From Platanthera guangdongensis (taxonomy: Eukaryota > Streptophyta > Magnoliopsida > Asparagales > Orchidaceae), in contig CM077160.1 in assembly GCA_039583875.1 (NCBI GenBank), positions 116,733,895 through 116,797,894 of the forward strand: DNA of 64,000 nt, read 5' to 3'. Made by a program: the position numbers and the translations under genes. Under the pieces are notes generated by a model, which was not told the origin of the DNA, made no database searches, and saw only the letters and a list, made by a program, of their open reading frames with translations. Positions 10,548 to 21,358 of the stretch are shown one piece after another; positions within the stretch are counted from its first letter, which is position 1; each line of letters begins with the position of its first letter.

Positions 10548-10924
10548 CTAAAGGATAGCTGCGATAAAGTTTTCGTTAACCTTCAGAATGACGAGGCCCC
10601 CCGGTTGACGGTAGGAGAGAAGGCCCAGCCCCCCCCCCCCCCCCCCCCCCCCCTCAGCTCCAAAGAGGAGGTGGATTGGCTTTCCTTTTCCGGGGGCAAA
10701 CTTTGCGAATGGTGATCCCGGCTTGTCAGGAGCGGGGAGCGGGTCCTCCTCTCCCGCAGGAGGGCTAGCGCCTAACAAAGGCACGAAGAACTCGGCAGCA
10801 TTTCCTCCCACCGGTAGGGAGGAATCAACCGCATGGGCAGACTGGGTCGCAGCTCTCGCCCCGCTCTCCCGCGGTGGCGAGATCTGGTGGTGCGGAACAC
10901 CGACGTGCGAAATCAGGTCAGCAT
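10548..10924 (-). pseudogene. Open minus-strand fragment downstream of the two-exon gene
   Basis: A frame open from about 10915 to 10548 reads DLISHVGVPHHQISPPRES, then SLPVGGNAAEFFVPLLG and GEEDPLPAPDKPGSPFAKF, crosses the poly-G run (Gly repeat) and ends IAAIL. It follows the stop of the two-exon model by a few bases, and a branch-point-like TGCTGAC sits just upstream. It could be a third exon, but I found no acceptor that keeps phase with a donor in exon 2. Proline- and Ser-rich; no recognised domain. Confidence 0.35.
10629..10653. repeat. 25-bp C homopolymer
   Basis: Uninterrupted C run inside the frame described at 10548-10924. Its length is likely unreliable in the assembly and would shift any reading frame. 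Confidence 0.95.
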
Positions 10925-11398
10925 TTAAAGGTTTAAGTCAAGGGCGAGAGGGGAACCTTTACCAGCAGTGTTCGGGTCAGGTGGAGGGGCCACCTCGGGA
11001 ACCCGCGGTTGATCATCGTGATGGCTAGAGGGTGGATCCAAGGGTTCTCGCGGGGACGCGACATCATCAGGAACCGTCTCCTGCGAGAAATAACGCGTCA
11101 ACTACTGAGTTGCTGGTGTTTTCAATAATTGGCATATCGAGCTTACCTTCCGCGGCGAGGGGCCGTACGCGCGGCTAGGGGTCGGGGTAGGCGGGTTCCT
11201 GTTCTCGCGGGGCAGGTCCCGCTGAACCACCTTCGCCCTCTTCTTATTCTTCTTAGGCAGAGAAGGCTCAGCAACTGACGATTGTCTCGCTAGCCATGGA
11301 GCAACCAAGGCGCTGTTAGCCCTGGCTCGCGCCTGTGTCGCGTTAATGCGGTCCTGCAGATCCTGCGGAAGGGGTTTGTCGGCATGCTTGGAAGGCAT
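10925..11398 (-). CDS. Small two-exon gene model, 135 aa, unknown function
   Basis: Starts at ATG 11398 (MPSKHADKPLPQ), ~75 bp below a TATAAATA box. Exon 1 is 11147-11398 (84 codons) and ends AAG before GTAAGC. A 66-nt intron (11081-11146) ends TTTCTCGCAG. Exon 2 (10925-11080) continues in the same phase for 51 codons to TAA. Both splice sites fit plant consensus. The protein is basic and proline-rich: an Arg/Ala helix (RINATQARARANSAL), a nuclear-localisation-like KKNKKRAKVVQR, a PTPTPSR stretch, and a C terminus ending LALDLNL. That ending resembles an EAR repression motif. I do not recognise the family. Context suggests a transposon-borne gene; it could also be the N-terminal part of a longer decayed protein. 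Confidence 0.45.
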
Positions 11399-11471
11399 AG
11401 TGAGAGGAGGCGAGAGCTCAGGGGGAGAATGACGACTCGAGGGAAGTATTATGGCAGTCTATCGGAACACA

Positions 11472-11479
11472 TATTTATA
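11472..11479 (-). promoter_or_regulatory. TATAAATA box of the two-exon gene
   Basis: Perfect TATAAATA on the minus strand, 74 bp before the ATG at 11398. An ACACGTGC (G-box/ABRE-like) word lies ~40 bp further upstream. Confidence 0.6.
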
Positions 11480-12045
11480 GGCACCATACGGCCCACCGAA
11501 AGATTCCCTGATGTTGACACGTGCTCAGCGAATATTTTTGGGTTGGACATATCTTTTCGAGCGCAGAGCTAGCTCAAAAAGAGCGAGGATTGTGTACAAC
11601 CCCATATTCGCTGAGCCAGACCAGGAGGCACAAACGGTCAGACAGGCTAGCCGGAAAGGTTCTCGCCCAGGTAGGCGGGAGCGCTTGCGCTAAGCGATAA
11701 GCTCCCGCCACATATGAGCTCTCGCCGCAAGGCGCCCCGTGTTCGTCGAGCCCAGATTGGCGAGCGCGGCCAAATCGTCGAACGAAGATCAACGCGCAAG
11801 CGCCTGCGCCAGCCCCAGATCGTCTTAAAGAAAACTCTCGCCTATAGGTGGGCGAGACCGCTTCCGCCAGGCTCTGACAGAAGGTTCTCATCTCAGGGCT
11901 CTCGCCGAGTGGGGACCAGGGCCCTGGGTGGAATGACAAAATTGCCCTCAGGAGAAATTACTCCAGTACCCTCAGAAAAACAGCGGGATTCGGCTATGGG
12001 CAGACCAACTAGAGGCTTTTCAGTAATTTCAGGACAGCAAGATGC
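11480..12045. promoter_or_regulatory. Possible divergent promoter between two TATAAATA boxes
   Basis: This 566-bp interval separates a minus-strand TATAAATA (11472-11479) from a plus-strand one (12046-12053). It contains GTTCGTCGAGCC, AATCGTCGAACGAAGATC and AGATCGTC words of the Copia-1/4 motif class at 11740-11830, and many CTCTCGC words of the GC-rich segment. It is unclear whether it belongs to Copia-4 or to the GC-rich segment. No ORF looks coding. Confidence 0.4.
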
Positions 12046-12053
12046 TATAAATA
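12046..12053 (+). promoter_or_regulatory. TATAAATA box upstream of Copia-4 ORF3
   Basis: Perfect TATAAATA, 365 bp before the ORF3 ATG at 12418. A pyrimidine-rich TTTTTGCAG ending at ~12410 resembles a 3' splice site just before the ATG. Copia-2 ORF3 has the same box. Confidence 0.6.
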
Positions 12054-12417
12054 GACCCATAAGGGCTCCTTAGAAGGCAGGCGATCATTATCTCTCAAAT
12101 TCCAGTGCTTTCTGAGGAGCTCCTAGCCCAACTTTGGCTTTGGAGGGGAAGCTCTCAGAGATCTTCCGGGTGTGAGGTGGGACCTCCCTGTTGAGGCTAT
12201 TGGGTCAGTCTTAGGTCCTTTGGATCCAGTTAAGGGTTGATACTTGAGAGAAGTAGGTTTTGGCTGCACCCCTTTTTCTTCGAACTTCAGTTGAGGTCAT
12301 ATTTGGCTTCAACATGCTTCATATCTGAAAACCTTATAACTAGGTTTTCGTCATACTCTATCCCACACTTTCTATTCACTTGCTCTTGCTCTCTCTTTTG
12401 TTTTTGCAGGAAATCCT

Positions 12418-15227
12418 ATGGCGATTCTGGCGCTCTCACTTTCCAGCATGAAGTTCGACACTGGCTTCGACATCGATTTTGACTCCTCCCACACAGATCA
12501 AATCTTCATAGATATTCTCAAGCTATGTGAAGACCGGCATCTGAAGAAACTCATGGCAACAAGGATCAAGATACCAGCAAATGAAATTAGAGAATGGGTC
12601 TTTACTTGAATAGCTCCTGATGTAAATACTATGATTGGCACCATCGGTGGCAATCAGGTCACTGTAACTCCAGAAGTTTTATCTGGGATTTTTGATTTGG
12701 CTACTGGAGATGAAGAAATTGAATTAGATAATGCTGAGTATGAGAATATACTGAGCACAATGGGTCACTCTAAAGGAAACCCCAATAAACTTCTAAAAAA
12801 GAACTTATCTGTCCAATATAAGTTTCTGGCAGATATTATTGGCAATGTTTTGCAGGGCAAACATACAACCCATAATTATATAACTAGGCATCAGTTTCTG
12901 GTGATGAGTGCTCTGGTAGATAAAAAATCAGTAAACTGGGGAAAGATTTTGTTTGAGTTGATCAAGAAGAAAAACAATAAGAAAGAGGTGTGTTTTAGGA
13001 GGATTCTAGGAATCTTCCTCCAGGAAAAGGCACCAGAATTATCAGTTTCCCAGCCAATATTCATAAATGCGTCAAAGAGGATCACCTCAGCCCTATTTGG
13101 CAGATGGGAGAGGACCATTCTGAAGCCCTCCAGGGCCTCCTCTTACTCCAGGACTTCTGAGGACACAAGGGCAGTTATAGCCTCTCCACCACCTCTGGAA
13201 GAAATTCCTCCATCCACCAACATTCCTTCTCCTCCTCAACAATAACAACTACAACCACTTTCACCACTTCCTCAACCATCACCTCCACATTATCCCGCAA
13301 TCATTCATGAGGATATTTATGAGGATATTCCATCTCCAGCTCCTCAATATCCACCTCAAACTCATGTATCTGACATTCCATCTACCTCCTCACTACCACA
13401 TTTCAATCTACTGTCTCCTCCTCCACCATCTCCACATCACTCTCCAGTTCAGGAAACCACCTCCACACCCAATACCACAGTTCCTACTTCTACCACTGCA
13501 ATTCCATCCAACCCTCCTTCCATATTTCCAGAATACACCCACACAGACTTCTCTAATGCCTTCTTTGTGTGTTTAAACTATGGACATCACACCCCTTACA
13601 CCACCTCTGCTCTTGAACCCCTCTACCTCGATTTCTCTGACATTGCCCATGATCTTCTTGCTTTCATCTCTCCCACTCTTGATAAACTAATATCAAATGC
13701 TATTTCTCCTCTTTCTGATTCCATCATTTCTCTCCCTACCAGAAGTACTGCTCTCTCGTCTGTTCCTTCTTCTATAAGACTAGCTTCAGGATCCTCTGAA
13801 CCCAGCCAGAGGGAGATGTTCTGTGAAGAATCTCCAGTTCCTACTCCTGCAGTAGCAGCAGTAGCAGCAGTAGCAGTAGATTCTAAAATGTTTGATGATT
13901 CAGCAGAGATAGCAACTGAAATAATAGATATAACTGATTCTGACACTAACATGGCTGATACAGCTGTAGGAATAACTACTATTGATGATTTCATTATAAA
14001 TCACACAGTTGATCTAAATTCTTTACTAAATTCTTTTAAATCTAATTACAGAAATATTTTACCTACTTTTGATGAACAGAACTCTAAAGCTATTATAGCT
14101 TATACTGCTCCAATAAGTTCTGAAGTTGTGGATCAACTAAAGGCATGTTTTGTAGTTTCTGAGATTTCACAAAGTTTTGATGTTAGTGAACCAGCTCCTG
14201 TGCACAAGGAATTTTCTCCACCAAATTTTGTTTGATGTGAATCTCCTATGCAAGATTTGGATGCTATATTGCTTGCTGATATGGAAGAAGAAGAAAATGT
14301 TCATATTGCTACAGATAGTTCTTCAGAGCTAGCAGCCAAGCACAACAACAGATTCCTGGTGTCTCAGCTGATTTGCTAAAACAATTGGATGCTCTTTATG
14401 ACATTCCAGAATATTCTTCTCAAGATGATTATAATGAGTCAGATGACTCTGATAATGCCAGTTCAAGGAAAAGAAAGGCAGAGAAGAAGGCTGATCCTGC
14501 CAAGGATGTTCCAAAGCAAAATCCATCTGTTGATATTCCATACTACATCCTGCATAACATAACACTCACTCCAGATACCCCAAACTGGATGAGATATTCT
14601 AAGAATGAAAAACAAGCTAGGAAGAAGAGTAGGGGATACTCTCCTCCTCCTAAATTCAGGAGAGGTCCTCCTCCTCCTACAGCAAGATCCTCTGGAAGTG
14701 TTTCTCAGGTTCAAAGAACAACATCTTCTCATCAGTCTAAATCTTCCAGCAATAGAGAGCAGCAGTATTCTTCAAGCAGCAGCAGGCAACAACAATACTA
14801 GAAGCACATCAGGCAACAAAAAAAATCTGAAGATGATCAACCTGATAAAGCTTCTCCTGAAAGTCCTATTTCTCTAATTTGTGATGCAGAAATGGACCCC
14901 AACTTCAGAATGGCCAGATTTCAAGAACTGATAGCTCTTTCCCAGATCAGAAAAGCAAAAGAAGAAGGACATGACTCCTCCCAATATACCATTATGTCCT
15001 CCTATAGAAAGAAGGAGCTAGACAAGTACCAGGTACATAATCTCTTTAATGCTAATGTCTATATGTCTTTACATCCAGAAGTTGTTGTTCTAAGAGCTGC
15101 ATTTGTGACCATCCTTTTAGCCAGTGATATAAAGATGACCAAACAGCAAGCTGTAGATCCTAAAAGGGAAATTATCTTCACCAGACCTACCTCAGATGAG
15201 CAGAAGAAGGACTCCAAGAAAGGCTGA
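12418..15227 (+). pseudogene. Copia-4 ORF3 (~936 codons), Transposase_32-like N-terminal domain
   Basis: Starts at ATG 12418 (MAILALSLSS). One frame is open to ~14335 except for TGA 12607 (CGA to TGA), TAA 13243 (CAA to TAA) and TGA 14233. An indel near 14335 moves the frame, which then runs to TGA 15225 with one TAG at 14799. N-terminal ~270 residues: QVTVTPEVLSGIFDL, YKFLADIIGNVL, HQFLVMSALVDKKSVNWGKI, RRILGIFLQEKAPE. This region aligns with Copia-2 ORF3 and resembles the plant 'putative plant transposon protein' domain (Transposase_32 type, from recall). Next come a Pro/Ser/His-rich linker, acidic Ile/Thr repeats, basic RKRKAEKKAD, a Ser/Gln-rich stretch and a Lys-rich end. No signal peptide or membrane segment seen, so 'env' is unsupported. 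Function unknown. Confidence 0.75.
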
Positions 15228-15383
15228 ACAATTCTTTTTATATATTTTGATCCGAATTGTTGTTTATTATTTGTTACTTCACGAGGCACTGTGTTAATAT
15301 CTGCTGAACCATTTTAAATTCTACTAGATATCTTTTATGCTATGTGATTTTTCTCTTTTTTGTTGTTCATAGTGACCTCACCC

Positions 15384-15397
15384 AAATAGAGGGAGAT
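15384..15397 (+). other. Polypurine tract of Copia-4
   Basis: AAATAGAGGGAGAT directly before the LTR start at 15398. Copia-2 has the same word before its 3' LTR. Confidence 0.85.
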
Positions 15398-15592
15398 TGT
15401 TGGATCCCTAGTTTGGATTTAGGCTAGGTTCATTATTATGTTGTTGACCCTTCATGTATAGCCTTGGGTCATTCTATTAGTTCTAAGGTATAGGTCAGTC
15501 AGACTAGGTTAGTCAATCCTTGATCCAGCCCACAGAAGAAGTCAGAGATCCAGACTTAGAAGAATGACAGTCATTAAGAGTTCAGAGAATCA

Positions 15593-15885
15593 GTTCGAAG
15601 TTCTTCGAACTCAGCTCGATGATTATCGATCGCAGCTCAATGAACTCAGAGTCCCTACTCTGAGTTGAGCTCGGCGAACTTAGAGCTGAGGTCGACGATC
15701 TTCCCTCTTCTCTCAAGTTCTCAGCTCGACAAACTTCTATCTTTGGTCGACGAACTTGGAGCCCAACTTGACAGTTTATTTTTCCAGATCAACTTTCTCT
15801 GATCTCAGCTCGACGAAGACGATTTCTCAGCTCGACGAACTTGGACTTCTGGTCGATGAAATCTATTCTGAGCTCGACGATTTGG
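15593..15885. repeat. TCGA-motif array in Copia-4 U3
   Basis: Opens with an 18-bp near-palindrome GTTCGAAG-TT-CTTCGAAC (15593-15610), then repeated CAGCTCGACGA and GGTCGACGA units about 25-40 bp apart. A looser version of the Copia-1 array. Confidence 0.8.
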
Positions 15886-16140
15886 CGTTTTCTCTCAATT
15901 TGTTTTCAGTTTGGATTAACATAAGGCAGTAATTCTCAGATAATTAATACTCATATTCTCATGAATATAGCCGTTGATTGGCAGCATTATTTATGGATTT
16001 CACAGAGTAATTACTTGACTTATTTACTGAGATAGTTGAGAAAATGCATTTAAGACTATTTCCAGCCATTCAAGTCCCAGGATTCCAACATTAATTCAAG
16101 GATAGAATTCAAATTCAAATGTTATTATTTCTGGAAGAAA

Positions 16141-16148
16141 TATAAAAG
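16141..16148 (+). promoter_or_regulatory. TATA box of Copia-4 LTR
   Basis: TATAAAAG in the context AGAAATATAAAAGGATC, ~255 bp downstream of the motif array. Defines U3/R. Confidence 0.7.
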
Positions 16149-16698
16149 GATCGTTTTTCAGAAGAACATATAATGATAAGAAGGAAGAAAATAGACATAG
16201 AGATTTTAATTGAGACATAACAGCTGATACAAGTCTTACAGAGAATCTCACAATCTTCATCATCTGCAACTCTTCACCAAGCTTTCAAGATACAATCAAA
16301 ATTCAATCAGTCTGAAAGCTTCTGAAGTTCATCAAAGAAGACCTACACCCTGCAAATCTTTCAGCAAATTCCTGAACAATAATCATCTCAGGGGAGCTTT
16401 GACAACATCAAACAATCCACTAAAGTTTTCTCAGCTGTTTGAGAAAGAGAAGACAATATCACATTTTTCATCCCACTATACACAGGGTTTTAACTCCCTT
16501 CAAAAGTTAACCACCTAGTTCTTAAGTCTCCTTATCAAAAGACTTAGCTTGGTTTTTGGGCACCTGATCAAAAGCCTAAAGGGTTGTGGGATCTCACTTC
16601 AAATAGGTCTTATAGTGACAGGGCATCTGAGCAAAAACCTGTTGGTGGCAGGGCACCTGATCAAAACCTGTAGTGGATTCCTACCATGGTGGTAGAAG

Positions 16699-16703
16699 AG
16701 TGG
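16699..16703. repeat. Target-site duplication AGTGG (left of LARD)
   Basis: AGTGG, repeated exactly at 25262-25266. Removing the element and one copy gives the uninterrupted sequence seen in the Copia-1R LTR at ~57885. Confidence 0.9.
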
Positions 16704-18162
16704 TGATTGATATTTTCTCGCATCAAGTCCGAAAACTTAATGCGTGCTAAAACTCCAAAAAGATTACGAAGCGCGGCGACCCGGACGGTTTTATTTAAGT
16801 TGAAAAGCGGAAGTGTTTTTTTTATTTAGAAAACGGGGCGCGCGTATTTATTTATTTGGATATAAAAAGGTGTGATCGAGTTTTAATGAAAGGAAGCAAG
16901 TGCACATATCGTGAGTAGTACAGGATATTCCAGGTGGAATATCGAGGTCGTATTGTTCTCGGGGCCGGTTCGATTATTTATACTCTTCCTTGGAGGGGAC
17001 TATTATTTTACCGATATTTAACTTGTCGGGTTATATTTTATATATAATAAAAATGACAAAATAAAACTGAAAATGAAAGCAATAAAAAGAAAGCTTGAAG
17101 GTGGTGCCGATGAAGAGCTTAGCTCGATGGCACCGAAAAAACAATTGAACTAAAATAGACTTTAAAAAAAAGAGCTCTTAAATTTCTAATTAATTAAGAC
17201 GGATACTTGGCCGTGGAGGTTCCACTAAAATGAGCTCACCTAGCTATAGGGCTATCACTCACCTGAACGCTAAGACTATTCGACCGAACGTTAGTCCGAC
17301 GAAGGATTCCTCTTAACGCCCGCATTACGCTAAGAACCCCGCTATTGGGTGGGGAACCCAATCCGGTAGAGTTGGCGCGCCTCCTCTCTCGAGGGTTAGT
17401 GCGGAACTCTCTTTGCCAAGGGGTGATCTGTCCATACGCACGGCCTCTCGGCGAGCGTATGGAAAACGGAAATAGGGCCCACACATCGATATGTGGTCCT
17501 ACGCGTCGTTAACCCCGGGCAAACCTTAAGTACTTTTAATTAATTAGAAAAATTAGATCTTTAATTATTTTAAGCTATTTTATCTGTCCCAATGCTCTTC
17601 GATACCGAGGGCTAAGAACGGTTAGCCACTCATCGGAATGGGGACGGCTTGCGGGAAAAGCAGAAAAGAAAGCAGAAAATGGAAAGCAGGAAATGAAAGC
17701 AGTAAAATAAAGCAGTAAAGGAAAGCTGAAAATTGCAAGTCCTACTCAAACGAGTAGGACTGAAGAAAGCTGTAAATTGCGAGTCCCGGTGCAAATGCGT
17801 GGGCGGGAGAAAGAAAGCGGGTCCCACTCAAATGAGTAGGACTAAATAAATGCAACACACGCACGCACTCTACATAAAGTAAAACACACACACACTCTCT
17901 CTCTCGACATAAATGAAAACACACACACACAAATCCTACTCAAATGAGTAGGGAAAATAAAGACCTGCCATTTAACTCGAATGAGTAGGCGGAAATAAAG
18001 AAAATTACAAACTCACGCACTCTACAGAAAGTAAAACACACGCACACACTCGACAGAATTAAAATAAAGCAAAGCGCCATTTAACTCTTAACGAGTAGGC
18101 GGAAATAGATGCACAAGTACAAAAAATGTAAAAAACTAAGTTATCTAAAAATGAAATCAACT

Positions 18163-18310
18163 GCATTTCTATCGCTAGAATGCGGTAGAAATGCATAAAA
18201 AGTGAAAATAAAAATTGAATGGAGCAAAAGTTTTTGCAAATAAACGCAAAATGAAAATGCTCTACAAATTAAAACGAATACATTTCTACCGCTAGAATGC
18301 GGTAGAAATG
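18163..18310 (-). other. Pair of hairpins with identical stems in LARD LTR
   Basis: Two inverted repeats 118 bp apart. 18163-18175 pairs with 18182-18194 (GCATTTCTATCGC / GCGGTAGAAATGC, one mismatch), and 18281-18292 pairs with 18299-18310 (perfect). Both have the loop TAGAAT. They lie ~600-750 bp downstream of the LTR TATA box, hence in transcribed R/U5. Confidence 0.75.
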
Positions 18311-18910
18311 CGTAAAAAGAGAACAAAAAATTTAAAAGAGCAAAAGTTTTGGAAAATAAAGGAAAAATACAAGTGTTTGGAAAAATCAAAATAACAACAT
18401 ATTCATTCTTATAATGTTATAACAATGCTTAAAAAGTGGTTGAAAAAGTAAAAGAAGGAAAAAAAGTTTACAAAACTAAAAAAAATCTAAGTAAAATGAA
18501 GAGAAAACAAACCCACTTTAAAACAATTTTTATAGCTTTATAAGGATGAATATTGGAACAAAAATAAATTAACTACAATGAAGGTGAAAACAACTACTTC
18601 ACCATAAAAAAAGAAATAACATTTTACTCTCATACACACACGCACGTGTATAAAAAAGAACGAAAAAACTAAGTTAAAACAAGGAATAAATAAGATTGCA
18701 AAGAGTGGGCACATAGATGAAGTCCAAAACATAGAAATGAGAAAAAAACTATATTTTTATTATGTCTAAAAACTATTACAAAGCTAGTACAAAAATAAAA
18801 GAGAGAGAGAAAGAGAAAACCTCATTCCATAGGTTGGAAATCCATCTACTCCGCACCTCCCCTTACAAAATGGTTCAAAAGAAGGAACAGGAACTCAAGA
18901 AAAACACTGG

Positions 18911-18918
18911 AATTTATA
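18911..18918 (-). promoter_or_regulatory. TATA box of LARD 3' LTR
   Basis: TATAAATT on the minus strand. The motif array begins ~20 bp upstream of it. Confidence 0.65.
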
Positions 18919-18938
18919 GACAAAAATTTACATGGGAC

Positions 18939-19495
18939 ATGCCCTTGGTCACGGGCGTGACAGCGGGGCATGTCAGTACTATTTGCGAAGGTAGCCGGCG
19001 ATGTGACGGGAAAGTTGACTTCGGGCTAGACACGTGTCGGTCTCGCGTTGGTCACGCCCCAGGTCACGGGCGTGACTATGGGCGTGTCGGGGAGGTGGAT
19101 CTGGGCGCAGGTCGCGCCAAAATTCGTTGCGCGGGTCTTGTCGGCAAGGTGGAGATGTCACGCCCCAGGTCACGGGCGTGACTCTGGGCGTGTCGGCTAG
19201 TGTCGACACTCGACAAACGTCGAGTGGAAAATGTCGAGTTGAAAATCGTCGAGCAGGGAGAGGTGTCACGCCCTAGGTCACGGGCATGACTCTAGGCGTG
19301 TCGAGGAGGTCGACGATCGTTGAGCTGAAAACGTTGAGCGGGTGGACACGGGCTTGGGTCACGCCCCGTGTCGGGTGATACGGGCGTGACCCGGGGCGTG
19401 TCAAGCTTTTCACTTCAAAATTTGCTGATTTCACTGGAATTTGACGTGTCACGCCCCGGTCACGGGCGTGACCAATAAGTCACGGGCATGACTTT
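18939..19495. repeat. GTCACGGGCGTGAC / TCGAC array in LARD 3' LTR U3
   Basis: Repeated palindromes of the type CACGCCCNAGGTCACGGGCGTGAC, mixed with GTCGACACTCGAC, GTCGAGTGG and GTCGACGATCGT words, over ~550 bp directly upstream of the TATA box. Mirrored in the other LTR at 24530-25090. Confidence 0.9.
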
Positions 19496-19666
19496 GCAAT
19501 TTTTGGCAGATTTTTGATATTTTCTGAAACATAAAAATAAAGCAAGTCAGCAAAATTATTTACAAAAAAGGAGCAATTTATTAAGCAAAAACATGAAAAA
19601 ATGACGAAAAGAAATGAAAACGACTAAATTAATGTACACAAAAATGCGTATATTTACAATTCATCA

Positions 19667-19681
19667 AATACCCCCATACTT
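19667..19681 (-). other. Polypurine tract of LARD
   Basis: AAGTATGGGGGTATT on the minus strand, immediately before the 3' LTR. Confidence 0.8.
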
Positions 19682-21321
19682 AAGCTTTTGCTATTCCAGA
19701 GCACAAGTTGGAGATGAACTTATAAGGAATAAAAGAAATCCTAAGTTTAGTTATCGCTTGACTTAATTAAAAAGAAAGATCAAAATAAATATCCGGGGTT
19801 AAAGAATTAAATCCTAATTTATGAAATGTTATGAATAGAGGAAGAGTTTCAAAAAGACTTCTAGATAAAATAAAATAGAAATCAACAATTTATTTTTGTT
19901 AGTTTAACAAAGATGGATTGGATTTATATAAAAAACTTTAGCTTAAAAGAAGTTAAAGGAAATAATGCAATTTAAAAGTTATGCTCTCAAAAAATTTTAA
20001 ATTAATTCTAGAATCATTGAAATAGGTTAAGTGGTTTGGTGGTTTATGAAGAAGGCTTCAATATTGAGGTGAGGTAATTTTTTCTTGAACCTCCAATTTT
20101 TTTTTTTTGATAGTTAGGAAAACGAAATCTTATTTTCCTAACATATAATAAATTTTTTTTTTCTTCATAAATAGTAAATAACCCAATGTATATGTGTAGG
20201 AGTAATGAAATTTGTCCTCTTACTCCATAACATATAATCTTTTTAAATATTGGGTGCCTATGTTTACGGAATGAAATCTTATTCCCATTGACATAAGATA
20301 TTTTAAAGGATCGGGGTAAACATGTCAAGTAAGACATGAAAAAAATGGAAGTGGGTTTATTTTTTCAAAAAGAAAACTAGATTTTAATAAAAAAGTTTTG
20401 AGAGCAACATTTTTAAAATGAACGTTCTAATGTTTCTAAAAGCAAAAAGTAGAAATAATTGAAATCCATGGATGTTATTTTCTAACATAAATAATGAGCT
20501 TCTATTTATAAAATTAGAAGTGGTGGTGAAAAACAAGTTCTTTATTATAAGGAAAAGACATAAAAAAATTTTTAAATCTTAACCTCAGACACTTAAATCT
20601 ATCAAACTTTAATTAATAAATGAATAGTAAGCAAAGAATAAAAAGAATTCGCTTATAAATTAACTCGAAACTAAATTTTTGGAAAGCAAAAAGGGTTAAG
20701 AAATGGTATATTTGATTTTATTTGTTATATAATTTAACAAAATATTTTTTGGAATTTTTAGAGTTTTTATCATTTTTTTTTAATTTTGATTATCGTCTTT
20801 TTTTTTTGAATTTTTGTTTATCATCTTTTTAGGATTTTTTTTTATTTTTATCTTTTTATGGTTTTTGGATTTTCAAATTTTTTGAATTTTTAGTGTTTGT
20901 AGATAAGTTATTTACAAGAAAGAGCAGAGAAAGAAGTGTTATTTACAAAGAAGGTATCGGGGAAAGAGAATAAAATATTTTTTTTTTGTTTTTAAATAAT
21001 ATATAAAGTAAAAACTCGAGGGCGGCCCGCGAACTGACTCTTATTTGGGTGGTTGGTTTGATGAGTCGAACGCCGCGGGGAGGCAAAATGCAAGTTTTAA
21101 TAAATAAGAAGAAGGGGGTGGGGAGAATTTTTTTTACAAAAACTATTTACAAAGTAAAAAGATTTTATAAGTTTTTTTGTGAATTTTTTGAGTTTTATGA
21201 TTTCTTTTTTGAAGTTTTATGAAAATAAAAACAAAGAAAAATTTTTTAGGTTTTATTTTTTTTGTAATGTTTTTGTATTTTTATGCGTTTTGTAAAGTGC
21301 AGAAATAAAGAAATACGAAAA

Positions 21322-21358
21322 CACCCCCATACTTAAACCCAACATTGTCCCCAATGTT
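21322..21358 (-). other. Second PPT-like tract and AACATTG palindrome in LARD
   Basis: The plus strand has CACCCCCATACTTAAACCC, then AACATTG-TCCC-CAATGTT (21341-21347 pairs with 21352-21358). The minus-strand order is hairpin, then TTTAAGTATGGGGGTG. This is the motif known from 3' regions of Athila/Tat elements, and it repeats the terminal PPT word. Confidence 0.65.

Larger units (their letters stand above)
15398..16703 (+). repeat. Copia-4 LTR, first part
   Basis: Begins TGTTGGATCCC. Holds the TCGA motif array, a TATA box and leader sequence matching the Copia-1 LTR (GGTAGAAGAGTGG). Interrupted at 16703 by the LARD; resumes at 25262. Confidence 0.85.
16704..19666 (-). repeat. LARD 3' LTR
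   Basis: TGATTGATATTTTC...AATTCATCA, 2963 bp. Matches 22299-25261 nearly base for base. Apparent short ORFs inside it (for example 17236-17484 minus) recur in the other LTR simply because the LTR is duplicated. Confidence 0.95.

Noticed and set aside
12418..15227. Retroviral-type envelope gene
   Set aside because: Position fits the Sirevirus env-like slot, but I see no signal peptide, transmembrane helix or cleavage site, and the N-terminal domain looks like a plant transposon protein.
17236..17484. 82-aa minus-strand frame conserved at 22832-23080
   Set aside because: Both copies lie in the two LTRs of one element, so conservation follows from LTR duplication. The protein has no family resemblance.
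18762..19181. 139-aa plus-strand frame repeated at 24357-24776
   Set aside because: Runs through the CpG motif array and the TATA region, antisense to the element. Also duplicated only because it is in the LTRs.
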